Shown in pieces: positions 1 through 8,793 of a stretch of 64,000 bases of DNA; position 1 is the first letter of the stretch; each line of letters opens with the position of its first letter. The stretch is from an uncultured Eubacterium sp. (GTDB lineage: Bacteria > Bacillota > Clostridia > Lachnospirales > Lachnospiraceae): assembly GCA_900548465.1 (NCBI GenBank), contig URKY01000006.1, positions 45,489 to 109,488 on the forward strand, in the 5' to 3' direction. The notes under the pieces were generated by a model. That model did not search any database. It saw only the letters and a list, made by a program, of their open reading frames with translations, and was not told where the DNA came from. Position numbers and translations under genes: made by a program.

Positions 1-342
1 CATGGAATAGCCATGAGAGGTAACATTGGATTACAGGAAATTATAAGAAAAAAACATATAGGTATAGAAATGTGTCCTATCAGCAACATGCAGACAAAGG
101 CTGTAAAAAGCATAATTGATTACCCTATAAGGGAATTTCTTAATGCGGGTCTTCCTGTAACTATAAATACTGATAATAGGACTGTGAGCAATACAAGTCT
201 TACAAAGGAATTTGAATTTATACAGAAGAATTTCAGAATAAGTGATGAAGAGATATTACTAATGACAGGAAATGCAATAGATGTGGCATTTGCAGATGAT
301 GATGTAAAAAACAGATTGTTTAATATAGTGAAGGGAAGGTGA
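1..342 (+). CDS. add: Adenosine deaminase, C-terminal part (cut by window edge)
   Basis: The frame is open from base 1 and begins HGIAMRGN, so the gene starts upstream of the window. The visible 113 residues carry the conserved adenosine deaminase C-terminal block: the EMCPISN segment, then [20 protein letters not shown], which holds the zinc/active-site Asp region of the family. The enzyme converts (deoxy)adenosine to (deoxy)inosine in the cytoplasm. The stop codon lies 5 nt before the phosphopentomutase ATG, so the two form a nucleoside-salvage operon. An internal ATG at 13 is not a plausible start because it lies inside the catalytic domain. Confidence 0.9.
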   Translation, partial: HGIAMRGNIGLQEIIRKKHIGIEMCPISNMQTKAVKSIIDYPIREFLNAGLPVTINTDNRTVSNTSLTKEFEFIQKNFRISDEEILLMTGNAIDVAFADDDVKNRLFNIVKGR

Positions 343-347
343 GAACA

Positions 348-1538
348 ATGAGTGTATATAACAGAGTGTTTGTTATAGTACTGGATTCTTTAGGAGTAGG
401 AGCAATGCCTGATTCGGAAAAATTCGGTGATGTAGGGGTAGATACTTTTGGCCACATTCTGGACAGAACGGGAACTCTTGACATCCCAAATCTGACTAAG
501 CTTGGAATGTTAAATCTTCACCCTGTACAGAAAATGAAGTGGGTAGAAAAGTCACTGGGCAGATATACCAGACTTAAAGAGGCAAGCAATGGAAAAGATA
601 CAATGACCGGTCATTGGGAAATGATGGGCATAAAAACCGAAAAGCCTTTTAAGACATTTACGGAGCATGGCTTTCCTAAGGAACTTATAGCAGAACTGGA
701 GAAAAGATGTGGGAAAAAAGTTATTGGAAACAAAAGTGCCAGTGGTACGGAAATTATCGAGGAACTGGGAGAAGAAGAGATAGCTACAGGTGCAATGATA
801 GTCTATACATCTGCAGATTCCGTAATGCAGATTTGTGGGAATGAAGAAACTTTTGACCTTCAGAATTTATACCGGTGTTGCAAAATCGCGAGGGAAATAA
901 CTTTAAAGGATGAATGGAAAGTAGGACGTGTCATTGCAAGACCATATGTTGGAAAAAAGAAGGGCGAGTTTAAGAGAACAAGTAACAGACATGATTATGC
1001 GTTGAAGCCAACTAATGATACAGCATTAAACGCATTGAAAAATGCCGGGCTTGATGTCATAAGCATAGGAAAAATCAATGATATTTTCTGCGGAGAAGGA
1101 ATTACAGAGGCATATCGATCAAAGAGTTCAGTTCATGGAATGGAGCAGACTATTGAAATATGCGAAAAAGATTTTAAGGGTCTGTGTTTTGTAAATCTAG
1201 TTGATTTTGATGCATTGTGGGGACATAGAAGAAATCCTGAAGGCTATGGAAGGGAAATAGAAAAGTTTGACAAAAATCTTGGAGTGCTTTTGGAAAAATT
1301 AAAGGATGACGACCTTCTTATTATAACGGCTGATCATGGAAATGACCCGACATATAAGGGAACAGATCATACAAGAGAATATGTGCCATTTATTGCTTAC
1401 TCTAAGAAAATGAAAAGTGGTGGTCAGATTCAGGAAGAAGACACTTTCGCAGTTATTGGAGCTACGATTGTAAATAATTTTGGTGTAAAAATGCCGGAAA
1501 ATACTATTGGACATTCAATTTTGAAAGAATTGTCTTAA
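348..1538 (+). CDS. deoB: Phosphopentomutase
   Basis: 396 residues, the usual length for DeoB. It interconverts (deoxy)ribose-1-phosphate and -5-phosphate, linking nucleoside phosphorolysis to the pentose phosphate pathway. Alkaline-phosphatase-superfamily metal motifs are visible: [14 protein letters not shown] at the N-terminus, [10 protein letters not shown], and near the C-terminus ITADHGNDP followed by [10 protein letters not shown] chose ATG 348 over the GTG at 339 because GGTGAG lies a few bases upstream and the protein then begins MSVYNRVF, as family members do. It follows add by 5 nt. Confidence 0.95.
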   Translation: MSVYNRVFVIVLDSLGVGAMPDSEKFGDVGVDTFGHILDRTGTLDIPNLTKLGMLNLHPVQKMKWVEKSLGRYTRLKEASNGKDTMTGHWEMMGIKTEKPFKTFTEHGFPKELIAELEKRCGKKVIGNKSASGTEIIEELGEEEIATGAMIVYTSADSVMQICGNEETFDLQNLYRCCKIAREITLKDEWKVGRVIARPYVGKKKGEFKRTSNRHDYALKPTNDTALNALKNAGLDVISIGKINDIFCGEGITEAYRSKSSVHGMEQTIEICEKDFKGLCFVNLVDFDALWGHRRNPEGYGREIEKFDKNLGVLLEKLKDDDLLIITADHGNDPTYKGTDHTREYVPFIAYSKKMKSGGQIQEEDTFAVIGATIVNNFGVKMPENTIGHSILKELS

Positions 1539-1562
1539 TAAAATAAAAAAATAAATTTCAGG

Positions 1563-1589
1563 GTGTTCTCAAAAAGGTTCTCTTTCGTT
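1563..1589 (+). promoter_or_regulatory. Candidate alternative-sigma (ECF-type) promoter
   Basis: GTGTTCTCA at 1563-1571, then 14 nt, then CGTT at 1586-1589, about 43 nt before the ATG at 1632. The same 9-mer and a CGTT at nearly the same distance occur before the genes at 6858 and 7704, and I found this exact 9-mer nowhere else in the window. The bipartite form with a CGT-type -10 is typical of ECF sigma promoters. No sigma gene lies in the window, so the assignment is inference. Confidence 0.4.
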
Positions 1590-1631
1590 AACTCTAATGT
1601 GACAAAAAATGAAAGGAACAAGAGAGAACAT

Positions 1632-1889
1632 ATGAAAAAGTATAAGAATCTGGGAAAGAATTCATCAGTTATAGCATTTGAAGAGGGAGAGGATTATATA
1701 AACATCCAGTTTGAAAATGGATGGATTTATAAATATTCCGCTAAAAGTGCAGGTATGTTTAAGGTGGATATGCTTAAAATGTTTGCAAACAGAGGCATGG
1801 GATTAAATGAGTACATAACTCATTTTGCATACAAAGATTATGAAAGAAAATACAGAGGAATAATAGAAGGACCTGTTTGGAGAAAGTAA
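1632..1889 (+). CDS. Small hypothetical protein, possibly KTSC-like
   Basis: 85 residues beginning MKKYKNLGKNSSVIAF. The segment with an acidic turn, then INIQFENGWIYKYS, followed by a helix and LNEYI, resembles the short beta-strand plus Tyr pattern of KTSC-type domains, but I do not recognise the family firmly. No signal peptide or membrane segment. An upstream in-frame GTG (1563) exists but lies in the candidate promoter, and ATG 1632 is preceded by AGGAACAAGAGAG. It has its own terminator. The promoter motif suggests co-regulation with the genes at 6858 and 7704. Confidence 0.65.
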   Translation: MKKYKNLGKNSSVIAFEEGEDYINIQFENGWIYKYSAKSAGMFKVDMLKMFANRGMGLNEYITHFAYKDYERKYRGIIEGPVWRK

Positions 1890-1905
1890 AAAACAGGTCC
1901 TTTTA
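1869..1905 (+). terminator. Rho-independent terminator
   Basis: GGACCTGTTT (1869-1878) pairs perfectly with AAACAGGTCC (1891-1900), followed by TTTTA. The left arm lies inside the last codons of the preceding gene. Confidence 0.85.
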
Positions 1906-2084
1906 TGGTAAATTGTGCATAAAGTCAAAAAAGATATATATTTATTATAAAACTTACATAATTAATTTGCTAAATCGTGTATTCTGGATTACAATATACT
2001 CATATGTGCTTATAGCATTATAGAACGACATAAAGACCTGTAATTAAGGTTTGTACGGGATCTTTATTAAAAAAGGAGAAAATT

Positions 2085-3728
2085 ATGAAAGAAACACGAA
2101 AGAGATGGGGAGCTTTAAAGCTCTCAGTCATAGCATCACTTGCAATGATGCTGGTTGTTGTCTGCGCTACAGTAGTACTTGGAGCAGATAAAAAAGAGTA
2201 TGTGCCATCAGCTTTTGCGTCAGCGTGGGCGTTATTACCACCAATAATAGCAATTGCACTTGCTCTGATAACAAAGGAAGTATACAGTTCATTGTTCATA
2301 GGTATACTTGTAGGTGCTGTAATATATGGTCAGTTCAGTCCTGAAAGAACCATAATGCATGCCTTTAAGGGAGGATTTCAGTCAGTACTGTCTAATTCTT
2401 ACAATGTAGGTATTTTGATTTTCCTTGTTATTTTGGGAACGATTGTAGCCCTAATGAATAATGCAGGTGGTTCAGCAGCTTTTGGAAAATGGGCAAGTGA
2501 ACATATTAAAACAAGAGTAGGAGCCCAGCTGGCAACAATCTTACTTGGAGTTTTAATTTTTATTGACGACTATTTCAATTGTCTTACAGTTGGAAGCGTT
2601 ATGAGACCGGTAACAGATAAGTTTAATGTTTCCCGTTCAAAACTTGCATATATTATTGATGCAACAGCAGCTCCGGTTTGTATTATTGCTCCGGTGTCAT
2701 CATGGGCAGCGGCAGTTAGCGGTTTCGTAAATGGTGAAGACGGAATTTCACTATTTGTTAAGGCTATCCCGTATAACTTCTATGCTATCCTCACTATCAT
2801 TATGATGGTGTCTATGGTGCTTATGAAAACTGAATTCGGGCCAATGGCAAAGCACGAAAAAAATGCTTTGAAGGGAGATTTGTTCTCAATGGAGGACAGA
2901 ACAAATAATGAGCCTGAGGTTCCGGATGAAACAAAGAAGGGGAAAGTTATTGATTTGTTAATTCCTATTATATGCCTTGTTGTATGCTGTGTAATAGGTA
3001 TGATTTACACAGGTGGATTTTTTGGAGGAGCAGATTTTGTAACAGCATTTTCAAACAGTGATGCTTCAGTAGGTTTAGCAGTAGGAAGTTTCTTCGGACT
3101 TATTATAACAATTCTTCTATATGTTATAAGGAGAGTTTTGCCATTCAAGAAATGTATGGATTGTCTTGTAGACGGATTTAGAGCTATGGTTCCTGCCATT
3201 TTGATTCTTACTATGGCATGGACATTAAAGGCAATGACCGATTCATTAGGGGCAAAGGAATTCGTAGAAGCATCAGTAAAGGCTGTGGCAGGAGACTTTA
3301 TGAACTTCCTTCCGGCAATTATATTCCTGATTGCATGCTTCCTTGCATTTGCTACAGGAACATCTTGGGGAACATTCGGTATTTTAATTCCTATTGTTAC
3401 AGCAGTATTCCAAACAGACGGTGGATATACTAATTATGAATTAATGGTTATTTCAATTTCAGCGTGTATGGCAGGAGCTGTTTGTGGAGATCACTGTTCG
3501 CCAATATCAGATACAACCATAATGGCTTCCGCAGGGGCGGAGTGTGACCATGTAAACCACGTTTCTACACAGTTACCTTATGCAATGGTGGCAGCAACTG
3601 TATCATTTATTAGTTATATAATTGCAGGTTTTGTACAGAACCCATGGATATCACTCCCAATAGCCATAGTTATTATGGTATTAACACTTTGTGGTGTAAG
3701 ATATATTACAAATAAAAAAGAAGATTAG
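2085..3728 (+). CDS. nhaC: NhaC-family Na+/H+ antiporter
   Basis: 547 residues with about a dozen hydrophobic segments, an integral membrane antiporter of the NhaC/Na_H_antiporter superfamily (ion or organic-acid antiport). Family signatures include FIDDYFNCLTVGSVMRPVTD around residues 165-185, SSWAAAVSGF, the C-terminal ATGTSWGTFGILIP block and GDHCSPISDTTIMAS. A strong ribosome site (AAAAGGAG) precedes ATG 2085. A single-gene transcript with its own terminator. Substrate specificity (Na+/H+ versus malate/lactate, as in MleN) cannot be read from the sequence. Confidence 0.85.
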   Translation: MKETRKRWGALKLSVIASLAMMLVVVCATVVLGADKKEYVPSAFASAWALLPPIIAIALALITKEVYSSLFIGILVGAVIYGQFSPERTIMHAFKGGFQSVLSNSYNVGILIFLVILGTIVALMNNAGGSAAFGKWASEHIKTRVGAQLATILLGVLIFIDDYFNCLTVGSVMRPVTDKFNVSRSKLAYIIDATAAPVCIIAPVSSWAAAVSGFVNGEDGISLFVKAIPYNFYAILTIIMMVSMVLMKTEFGPMAKHEKNALKGDLFSMEDRTNNEPEVPDETKKGKVIDLLIPIICLVVCCVIGMIYTGGFFGGADFVTAFSNSDASVGLAVGSFFGLIITILLYVIRRVLPFKKCMDCLVDGFRAMVPAILILTMAWTLKAMTDSLGAKEFVEASVKAVAGDFMNFLPAIIFLIACFLAFATGTSWGTFGILIPIVTAVFQTDGGYTNYELMVISISACMAGAVCGDHCSPISDTTIMASAGAECDHVNHVSTQLPYAMVAATVSFISYIIAGFVQNPWISLPIAIVIMVLTLCGVRYITNKKED

Positions 3729-3755
3729 TTTAGAAAAATAATATGGTGAAAATTG

Positions 3756-3805
3756 CATCGGCTCCAAAAGCCGGATGTAAATCAGGCTACAGGAGTCGTT
3801 TTTTT
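3756..3805 (+). terminator. Terminator with an alternative competing hairpin
   Basis: CGGCTCC (3759-3765) pairs with GGAGTCG (3792-3798), followed by seven T. An inner AGCC/GGCT pair (3769-3772 with 3785-3788) fits inside. A different hairpin, CATCGGCT with AGCCGGATG (3756-3777), would use up the left arm. It most simply ends the antiporter transcript. Confidence 0.65.
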
Positions 3806-3924
3806 CGAAATGAAATTACTACTTCTAAAAAATAAATACTAGTCTAAAAAAAGAGTAATTACTAAAAGTCGGTAGTATTAGTATGATTAACTAAGTAGTA
3901 TTGACAGGAAAAAAAGGAGGAAAA

Positions 3925-6555
3925 ATGAAAAAGAATTATGCAAAAAGATTTATGTCAGTAGTTCTGGCTATTGCCTTAGTACTGACAACTATTGGAACAA
4001 CGGGATTATTTATAGCTAAAGATGTAACAGATGTTTCGGCGGCAGCAACGGTTGTAACATCAATGGATTATTTTTCAGCAAATGATGGACCAACAATTAC
4101 ACATTCAGGAGTTGGTACAGTCAGCTATGGATTTGTAATGCCAAAATTTAACGGAAAAGCCAGTAGTGAACTTTCCATTGCAGATGTGGAAAAAGACATT
4201 CAGGTTTATGTTAAACAGGAAAACGGAACAAATGGTGAATGGAAGAAAATTGAAGATGTAAGTTACTTCAAGTGGAATGACACTTGGGCATGGGAATATC
4301 AGTCATGGGGTGGCTGGGTTTGCTGGATGAAACTTACAGAAACAACATATTTCCGTTTCCATGGAAAAACAAATAACATAAATCTTGATTACAAATTGGA
4401 ACTTAACAAACTTTCAAAGTATAAGCTTACAAGTATTTCTACAACAGAAACAAATATTCAGGCAGATACAACAGGTGGTTCAGCTACACATTGGGGAGCA
4501 TGGACATTTAATGGAGACAAGAGTATCAAGTATGAACAGATTCAGGATGATGTTAACATTACAGTAGACAACAATGACGGAAAAGGATTTGTTCAGTTTT
4601 TAGGCAATGCAGCATCAGGATTTCTGTGGGATCAGAACTTTGGATATTACTCAGATGGTGATGGTGGATATTGGTTTACAAATATCAGTTGGTCATTTAC
4701 ATTAAGATTTGCATCAAAGTCAAATCCAAATGTACATCAGGATGTAAAAGTTACATATACAAAGCCAACCAGATCAAATTACAAAATCACAGCATATAAT
4801 GGCACATCATACGATGCAAGCACAAGTGGTACAGCATCAGTTGGTATTCCACTTCCAAAAATTGGTGGAACAGAAGCTATAAAAGATGATTTGGATTTAT
4901 TTAAATACGAAGTTAAGGTAGATGGAAAGTGGATTCCACTTACAGATGTTGCAGCCTGTGGATGGGTATATGAAGGAAGTGGTTACAACAAATATTCACT
5001 AAGCAGTCAGTGGGGTTATTTTGTTGATCATGTTTATGGACTTTGGTTCCAGCCTGTAAGACAGGATACAGAAATAAAAGTCACATATCCTATTGATGGT
5101 AAAAAAGGTGGAGATGCAAGCAATAACTATGTATTGTATACAATTAAAGGAAATACATCTTATAAGCCAACACTTCCATCAGATATGTCAGATATTAAAG
5201 TAAATGACAATTCAAATGCATATACACCGGCAGGTTGGAAGATGATTTTCAATGATGAATTTGATGGTGCATCTCTTGACACAAGCAAGTGGTCATATGA
5301 TGAAGGATTCTTACTTAAAGAAGACGATATTAACACAGCCGGTTGGGGAAATCAGGAACTTGAATACTACACAAGAGACAATGTATCAGTAAAAGATGGT
5401 GCATTAAATATTCTTATGAAAAAGCAGTCAAAGGTATTTACAGAAAAAGGTGATCCATCTAAGAAAGCAACTGCTCAGTATTCATCAGGAAAGATTACAA
5501 CAAAAGATAAATTCTCAGTGAAATACGGACGAGTTGATTTCAGAGCAAAAATGCCTACAGGTACAGGCGTATGGCCTGCTATGTGGATGCTTCCAAATGA
5601 CTCACGTTATGGTTCATGGCCATTATCAGGTGAAATAGATGTATTTGAAGGACGTGGAAGAACACCAAATATGGTATTTGGTACATTACATTATGGTGCA
5701 CAGTGGCCAAATAATATTAATACATCAGATGCATTTAACATAACACGAGATGGTAATAAAAAGACAGGCATTGACGACTGGCATGTATACAGTGTTCAGT
5801 GGGATGCTGAAAATATTAAGATTTACTGTGATGGCAAATGCTATTTCAAATGTACATATGGTGAGTGGTATTCAGGTTCAGACAGAGGAAATGCATACGC
5901 ACCATTTGACCAGAGATTTTATCTTATTTTGAATCTTGCCGCAGGTGGAACATTTGACAGCGGTTATGTACCTGACAGCAGCTTTACATCAGGAACAATG
6001 TTAGTTGATTATGTTCGTGTTTACCAGCGTATGGTTAAAGCAGGTGAAAATGAAGAGCCAGATAAGAATCCAGGTGTATCAACAGATGGGGCAAAGGATG
6101 GACTTTATGGAGATTACAAATTAGGAACAGGAAGTACTCCAATCGAAAAACCAACAACAGGAACAGCAGAAAATCCTACTTCATCAAATAATAATGGAAG
6201 TTCAAATATAACAAACAACAATGGAAATTCTGCGAATAAGTCAAATCAGTCGGTTCAGGGACAGTCTGGCAGCAGTAGCAGAGTACTAGGTGTAACAAGT
6301 ATAAAGAAGGCAACAAAGAAAAAAGCTTCATCCAAAATAAAACTTACATTTAAGAAAGTTTCAGGAGCATCAAAATATCAGGTGCAGATTTCTACAACAA
6401 AGAAATTTAAGAAAATTCTTGTAAAGAAAACTGTAAAAAAAGTGAGACTTACAATTAAAAACAAAAAATTGAAAAACAAAAAGAAATTGTACGTCAGAGT
6501 AAGAGCTTTTGGAGCAGCAAAATGGTCAAAGATTAAAAAGGTAAAAATAAAGTAA
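3925..6555 (+). CDS. Secreted GH16 beta-1,3-glucanase with three N-terminal modules and a Lys-rich C-terminal domain
   Basis: 876 residues. A signal peptide (about 1-35) is followed by three Trp/Tyr-rich modules of about 110-120 residues (roughly 40-160, 160-285, 285-395). These look like carbohydrate-binding beta-sandwiches, but I do not recognise the family. The GH16 catalytic domain spans about 430-700, with GEIDVFEG placing the catalytic glutamates at E570 and E575 in the ExDxxE bulge form typical of laminarinases. A Ser/Asn/Thr linker follows, then a lysine-rich Fn3-like domain (about 790-876). Expected activity is endo-cleavage of beta-1,3 or mixed beta-1,3/1,4-glucan outside the cell. 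ATG 3925 follows AGGAGG; the upstream TTG at 3901 lies in the leader. Confidence 0.85.
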   Translation: MKKNYAKRFMSVVLAIALVLTTIGTTGLFIAKDVTDVSAAATVVTSMDYFSANDGPTITHSGVGTVSYGFVMPKFNGKASSELSIADVEKDIQVYVKQENGTNGEWKKIEDVSYFKWNDTWAWEYQSWGGWVCWMKLTETTYFRFHGKTNNINLDYKLELNKLSKYKLTSISTTETNIQADTTGGSATHWGAWTFNGDKSIKYEQIQDDVNITVDNNDGKGFVQFLGNAASGFLWDQNFGYYSDGDGGYWFTNISWSFTLRFASKSNPNVHQDVKVTYTKPTRSNYKITAYNGTSYDASTSGTASVGIPLPKIGGTEAIKDDLDLFKYEVKVDGKWIPLTDVAACGWVYEGSGYNKYSLSSQWGYFVDHVYGLWFQPVRQDTEIKVTYPIDGKKGGDASNNYVLYTIKGNTSYKPTLPSDMSDIKVNDNSNAYTPAGWKMIFNDEFDGASLDTSKWSYDEGFLLKEDDINTAGWGNQELEYYTRDNVSVKDGALNILMKKQSKVFTEKGDPSKKATAQYSSGKITTKDKFSVKYGRVDFRAKMPTGTGVWPAMWMLPNDSRYGSWPLSGEIDVFEGRGRTPNMVFGTLHYGAQWPNNINTSDAFNITRDGNKKTGIDDWHVYSVQWDAENIKIYCDGKCYFKCTYGEWYSGSDRGNAYAPFDQRFYLILNLAAGGTFDSGYVPDSSFTSGTMLVDYVRVYQRMVKAGENEEPDKNPGVSTDGAKDGLYGDYKLGTGSTPIEKPTTGTAENPTSSNNNGSSNITNNNGNSANKSNQSVQGQSGSSSRVLGVTSIKKATKKKASSKIKLTFKKVSGASKYQVQISTTKKFKKILVKKTVKKVRLTIKNKKLKNKKKLYVRVRAFGAAKWSKIKKVKIK

Positions 6556-6568
6556 AGATTAAAAAATG

Positions 6569-6607
6569 GGCAATCACATGTAATTAACATGGGGTTGCCT
6601 GTTTTTA
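6569..6607 (+). terminator. Rho-independent terminator
   Basis: GGCAATCACATG pairs with CATGGGGTTGCC (one mismatch, one wobble) across a 7-nt loop, followed by TGTTTTTAT. It ends the GH16 transcript. Confidence 0.8.
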
Positions 6608-6799
6608 TATAGTGGAAAAAAATCGGATGAGAATTTTCATAGTAGAAAAATCTGTAGCAATAAGTTAGAATGAGTATGGAATTTTGAAAAAAATTTAAAT
6701 TATAATTGTTATTATAAAAAACATGTTTTTTTGTTTATTCTTATACAGTTCCATTGTAGGATTCTTTTTTGTGAAAAAATGTGAATTTTTTGTTAAAAG

Positions 6800-6826
6800 G
6801 TGTTCTCAATAACGAAAAAATACGTT
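6800..6826 (+). promoter_or_regulatory. Candidate alternative-sigma (ECF-type) promoter
   Basis: GTGTTCTCA at 6800-6808 and CGTT at 6823-6826, separated by 14 nt exactly as at 1563. The predicted transcription start is about 25 nt before the ATG at 6858. It precedes an anti-sigma-like gene, a class that is often expressed from the promoter of its cognate sigma factor. Confidence 0.45.
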
Positions 6827-6857
6827 GGTGTCTGCAGAGGGATATGGAGGTAGAAGC

Positions 6858-7586
6858 ATGAAAAAAGAAAATAATGATGTATTATCGGATGAATTGTTAA
6901 GGTTAGCTGCAAAGCAATTTGCTGATGAAGAGGGAGAAAAATACTATAAAGCGGCTTTGGAATTGAATACTCAAAATTTAGAAATGCCAACTGAAGTCCA
7001 ATTAAGTAAATTCAAAAAAATATGTGCAAAAGAATTTAGAAAGAAAAAGAGAACAGTCAAAACCCGTTATAGAGTTGCAGTAGTTGTAGCCGTTGCTCTT
7101 TTTGCTTTCAATATTTCTGTAGTTTCCGTTCCTGCAATGCGCCAGTTTATTACTAATTTCCTGATAGAAATTACAGATACACATTCTAAAATAAAAATTT
7201 CTGACAGCGAGGCAAAGGAAAGAGAGAAAAGCCTTAAGAACAATAAGTATAGGATAAAATTTGACAAGGAGTATAGTGTTAATTATCTGCCGAAGGGATA
7301 TTATGCGGTAGAGGAAATAAAGCAACCATCAGTATTGACAGTAAATTTTGAAAATGAAGAAGGGAAGAAGATAACATTTCAACAATATTTGGATCATACT
7401 GTTGCTAATATGGATAGAGAAGATGCTAAAGAAGAGTATATTGATATAAATGGAAGTGCGGCAATTTTATATACAGAAAATAATTATAGAACCATTGTAT
7501 GGAAAGCAAATAAGAATTTCTTAGAAATAATGGCAAATGATATAAGTAGAGAAGAAATAATAAAGATTGCAATGAGCGTAAAATAG
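6858..7586 (+). CDS. Anti-sigma-factor-like membrane protein (DUF4367-type)
   Basis: 242 residues. A charged cytoplasmic N-terminal region (about 1-75) rich in Glu and Lys is followed by one membrane segment (about 76-98, VAVVVAVALFAFNISVV) and an extracellular domain. That domain ends in a beta-rich part (YLPKGYYAVEEI, then INGSAAILYTENNYRTIVWKA) like DUF4367 regions found on Firmicute anti-sigma proteins. It probably holds a sigma factor at the membrane. No ECF sigma gene is adjacent, which is unusual. GGAGG precedes ATG 6858; the in-frame TTG at 6825 lies inside the promoter motif. No catalytic motif. Confidence 0.6.
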   Translation: MKKENNDVLSDELLRLAAKQFADEEGEKYYKAALELNTQNLEMPTEVQLSKFKKICAKEFRKKKRTVKTRYRVAVVVAVALFAFNISVVSVPAMRQFITNFLIEITDTHSKIKISDSEAKEREKSLKNNKYRIKFDKEYSVNYLPKGYYAVEEIKQPSVLTVNFENEEGKKITFQQYLDHTVANMDREDAKEEYIDINGSAAILYTENNYRTIVWKANKNFLEIMANDISREEIIKIAMSVK

Positions 7587-7644
7587 CTTTTTAGAGGGGA
7601 GTCAAAGCATTAACCGTTGAATATTGAAAGTCTTTATACCAAAA

Positions 7645-7672
7645 GTGTTCTCATTCTTGAATTGGCGACGTT
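7645..7672 (+). promoter_or_regulatory. Candidate alternative-sigma (ECF-type) promoter
   Basis: GTGTTCTCA at 7645-7653 and CGTT at 7669-7672, spacer 15 nt. The predicted start site is about 25 nt before ATG 7704, matching the copy at 6800. Confidence 0.4.
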
Positions 7673-7703
7673 ATAATTTACGAATAGCAAGAAGGGAGGA
7701 CAA

Positions 7704-8144
7704 ATGAAAAAAATTATATGTGTTGTTTTATCAATAGTTTTATTATGTTCTAATGTTGTATGGGCAGATGAAATAATTGATGAAACGGGTACAATAGAAA
7801 ATGTAGGTGATGTGGGAGTAAGTCCGTTATATGATAATATGAGTGCAATTCATTCAGCATTACAAATTGTTGATGGGGTAGCAACTTGCACTGGAACCTA
7901 TACTATGAAGACTAATAAAACATCAGAAATAGAGTTAGTATTACAGAGAAAAAAGGGGAATAATGGTTTTTCTGATTATAAAACATGGAGTAAGAAAAAT
8001 AGTGGTGATGGATTTTTTGGTTTAACCAAGATAAAAAGTGTCGCACGTGGGTATGATTATAGATTGAAGGTCGTTATAAAAATCTATTCAGGAAATAAAG
8101 TAGTGGAAGCAGGAGCCTGCTATTCACATACTGTTTCCAGATAA
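7704..8144 (+). CDS. Small secreted protein of unknown function
   Basis: 146 residues with a clear signal peptide (MKKIICVVLSIVLLCSNVVWA, cleavage near residue 22). The mature part is beta-rich: LQIVDGVATCTGTYTMKT, then IELVLQRKKG and YDYRLKVVIKIYSGNKVVE, with two cysteines that could form a disulfide. This is the pattern of small all-beta extracellular proteins, but I do not recognise a named family. AGGGAGG precedes the ATG. It shares a promoter-like motif with the anti-sigma-like gene upstream, so it may be a target of the same envelope-stress sigma factor. Confidence 0.75.
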   Translation: MKKIICVVLSIVLLCSNVVWADEIIDETGTIENVGDVGVSPLYDNMSAIHSALQIVDGVATCTGTYTMKTNKTSEIELVLQRKKGNNGFSDYKTWSKKNSGDGFFGLTKIKSVARGYDYRLKVVIKIYSGNKVVEAGACYSHTVSR

Positions 8145-8170
8145 CTAAAAATTCATAAATTGCTATTCCG

Positions 8171-8203
8171 TAGCCCACTGGTTATCTGCCGGTGGGCTAT
8201 GTT
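8171..8203 (+). terminator. Probable terminator hairpin
   Basis: TAGCCCACTGG pairs with CCGGTGGGCTA (one wobble) across a 7-nt loop, 27 nt after the preceding stop codon. The T-tract is weak (TGTTAATG). Confidence 0.55.
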
Positions 8204-8221
8204 AATGTATGAATAGAAAAT

Positions 8222-8663
8222 ATTCAGACAAAAGCGGTATCCTAGCCACACACTATGTTACTTAGGAAAAATAGTACATGTAGAGGTAGGAAACATTCAA
8301 ATTAAAGCGGTAACCTAACCCCACACTATGCTACTCAGGGGAAATAGTACATGTAGAAGTAAAAAATATTCAAATCAAAGCAGTACCCCAGCCCCATACT
8401 ATGCTACTCAGGGGAAATAGTACATGTAGAGGTAGGAAACATTCAAATCAAAGCGGTAACTTAACCCCATACTATGCTACTCAGGGAAAATAGTACATGT
8501 AGAGGTAGGAAATATTCAAACAAAAGCGGTAACCCAGCCCCATACTATGCTACTCAGGGGAAATAGTACATGTAGAGGTAGGAAACATTCAAATCAAAGC
8601 GGTAACTTAACCCCACACTATGCTACATAGGGCAGAAAGTACATGTAAAATTGGAAATAAAGC
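8222..8663. repeat. Tandem array of six 73-bp units
   Basis: Units start at 8222, 8295, 8368, 8441, 8514 and 8587, each spaced exactly 73 bp; the last ends in a divergent tail. Each unit runs ATTCAAATCAAAGCGGTAAC, then CCCCATACTATGCTACTCAGG, then AATAGTACATGTAGAGGTAG (pieces given separately). Differences are point substitutions spread along the unit, with the first and last copies most diverged. ACTAT/ATAGT and CCCC/GGGG inside each unit can pair. There is no open reading frame of note and no unique spacer, so this is not CRISPR. It fills the gap between a secreted-protein gene and the MoxR gene. Confidence 0.92.
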
Positions 8664-8720
8664 ATTCACATGGTGTAATTACTGGTATAATAATTTAAAG
8701 AAACAGGAAATATTAATAAT

Positions 8721-8750
8721 AAAAGGTTGCCCGTAAAGGCAACCTTTTGT
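8721..8750 (+). terminator. Strong Rho-independent terminator
   Basis: AAAAGGTTGCC (8721-8731) pairs perfectly with GGCAACCTTTT (8738-8748). It lies after the 73-bp array rather than after a gene, so something may be transcribed through the array. A TATAAT hexamer sits at 8752 just beyond it. Confidence 0.8.
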
Positions 8751-8793
8751 TATAATACAACCATTGATTAGTCAGAGAAGAAAGGAATATATA

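Noticed and set aside
1906..2084. Guanidine-II (mini-ykkC) or other leader upstream of nhaC
   Set aside because: Two ACGR words occur (about 2024 and 2055) but neither is capped by a convincing stem.
3756..3805. c-di-GMP or other known riboswitch
   Set aside because: The conserved loop sequences of the c-di-GMP-I motif are missing; the structure is adequately explained as a terminator.
8222..8663. CRISPR array
   Set aside because: The whole 73-bp unit repeats without unique spacers, and no cas gene is near.
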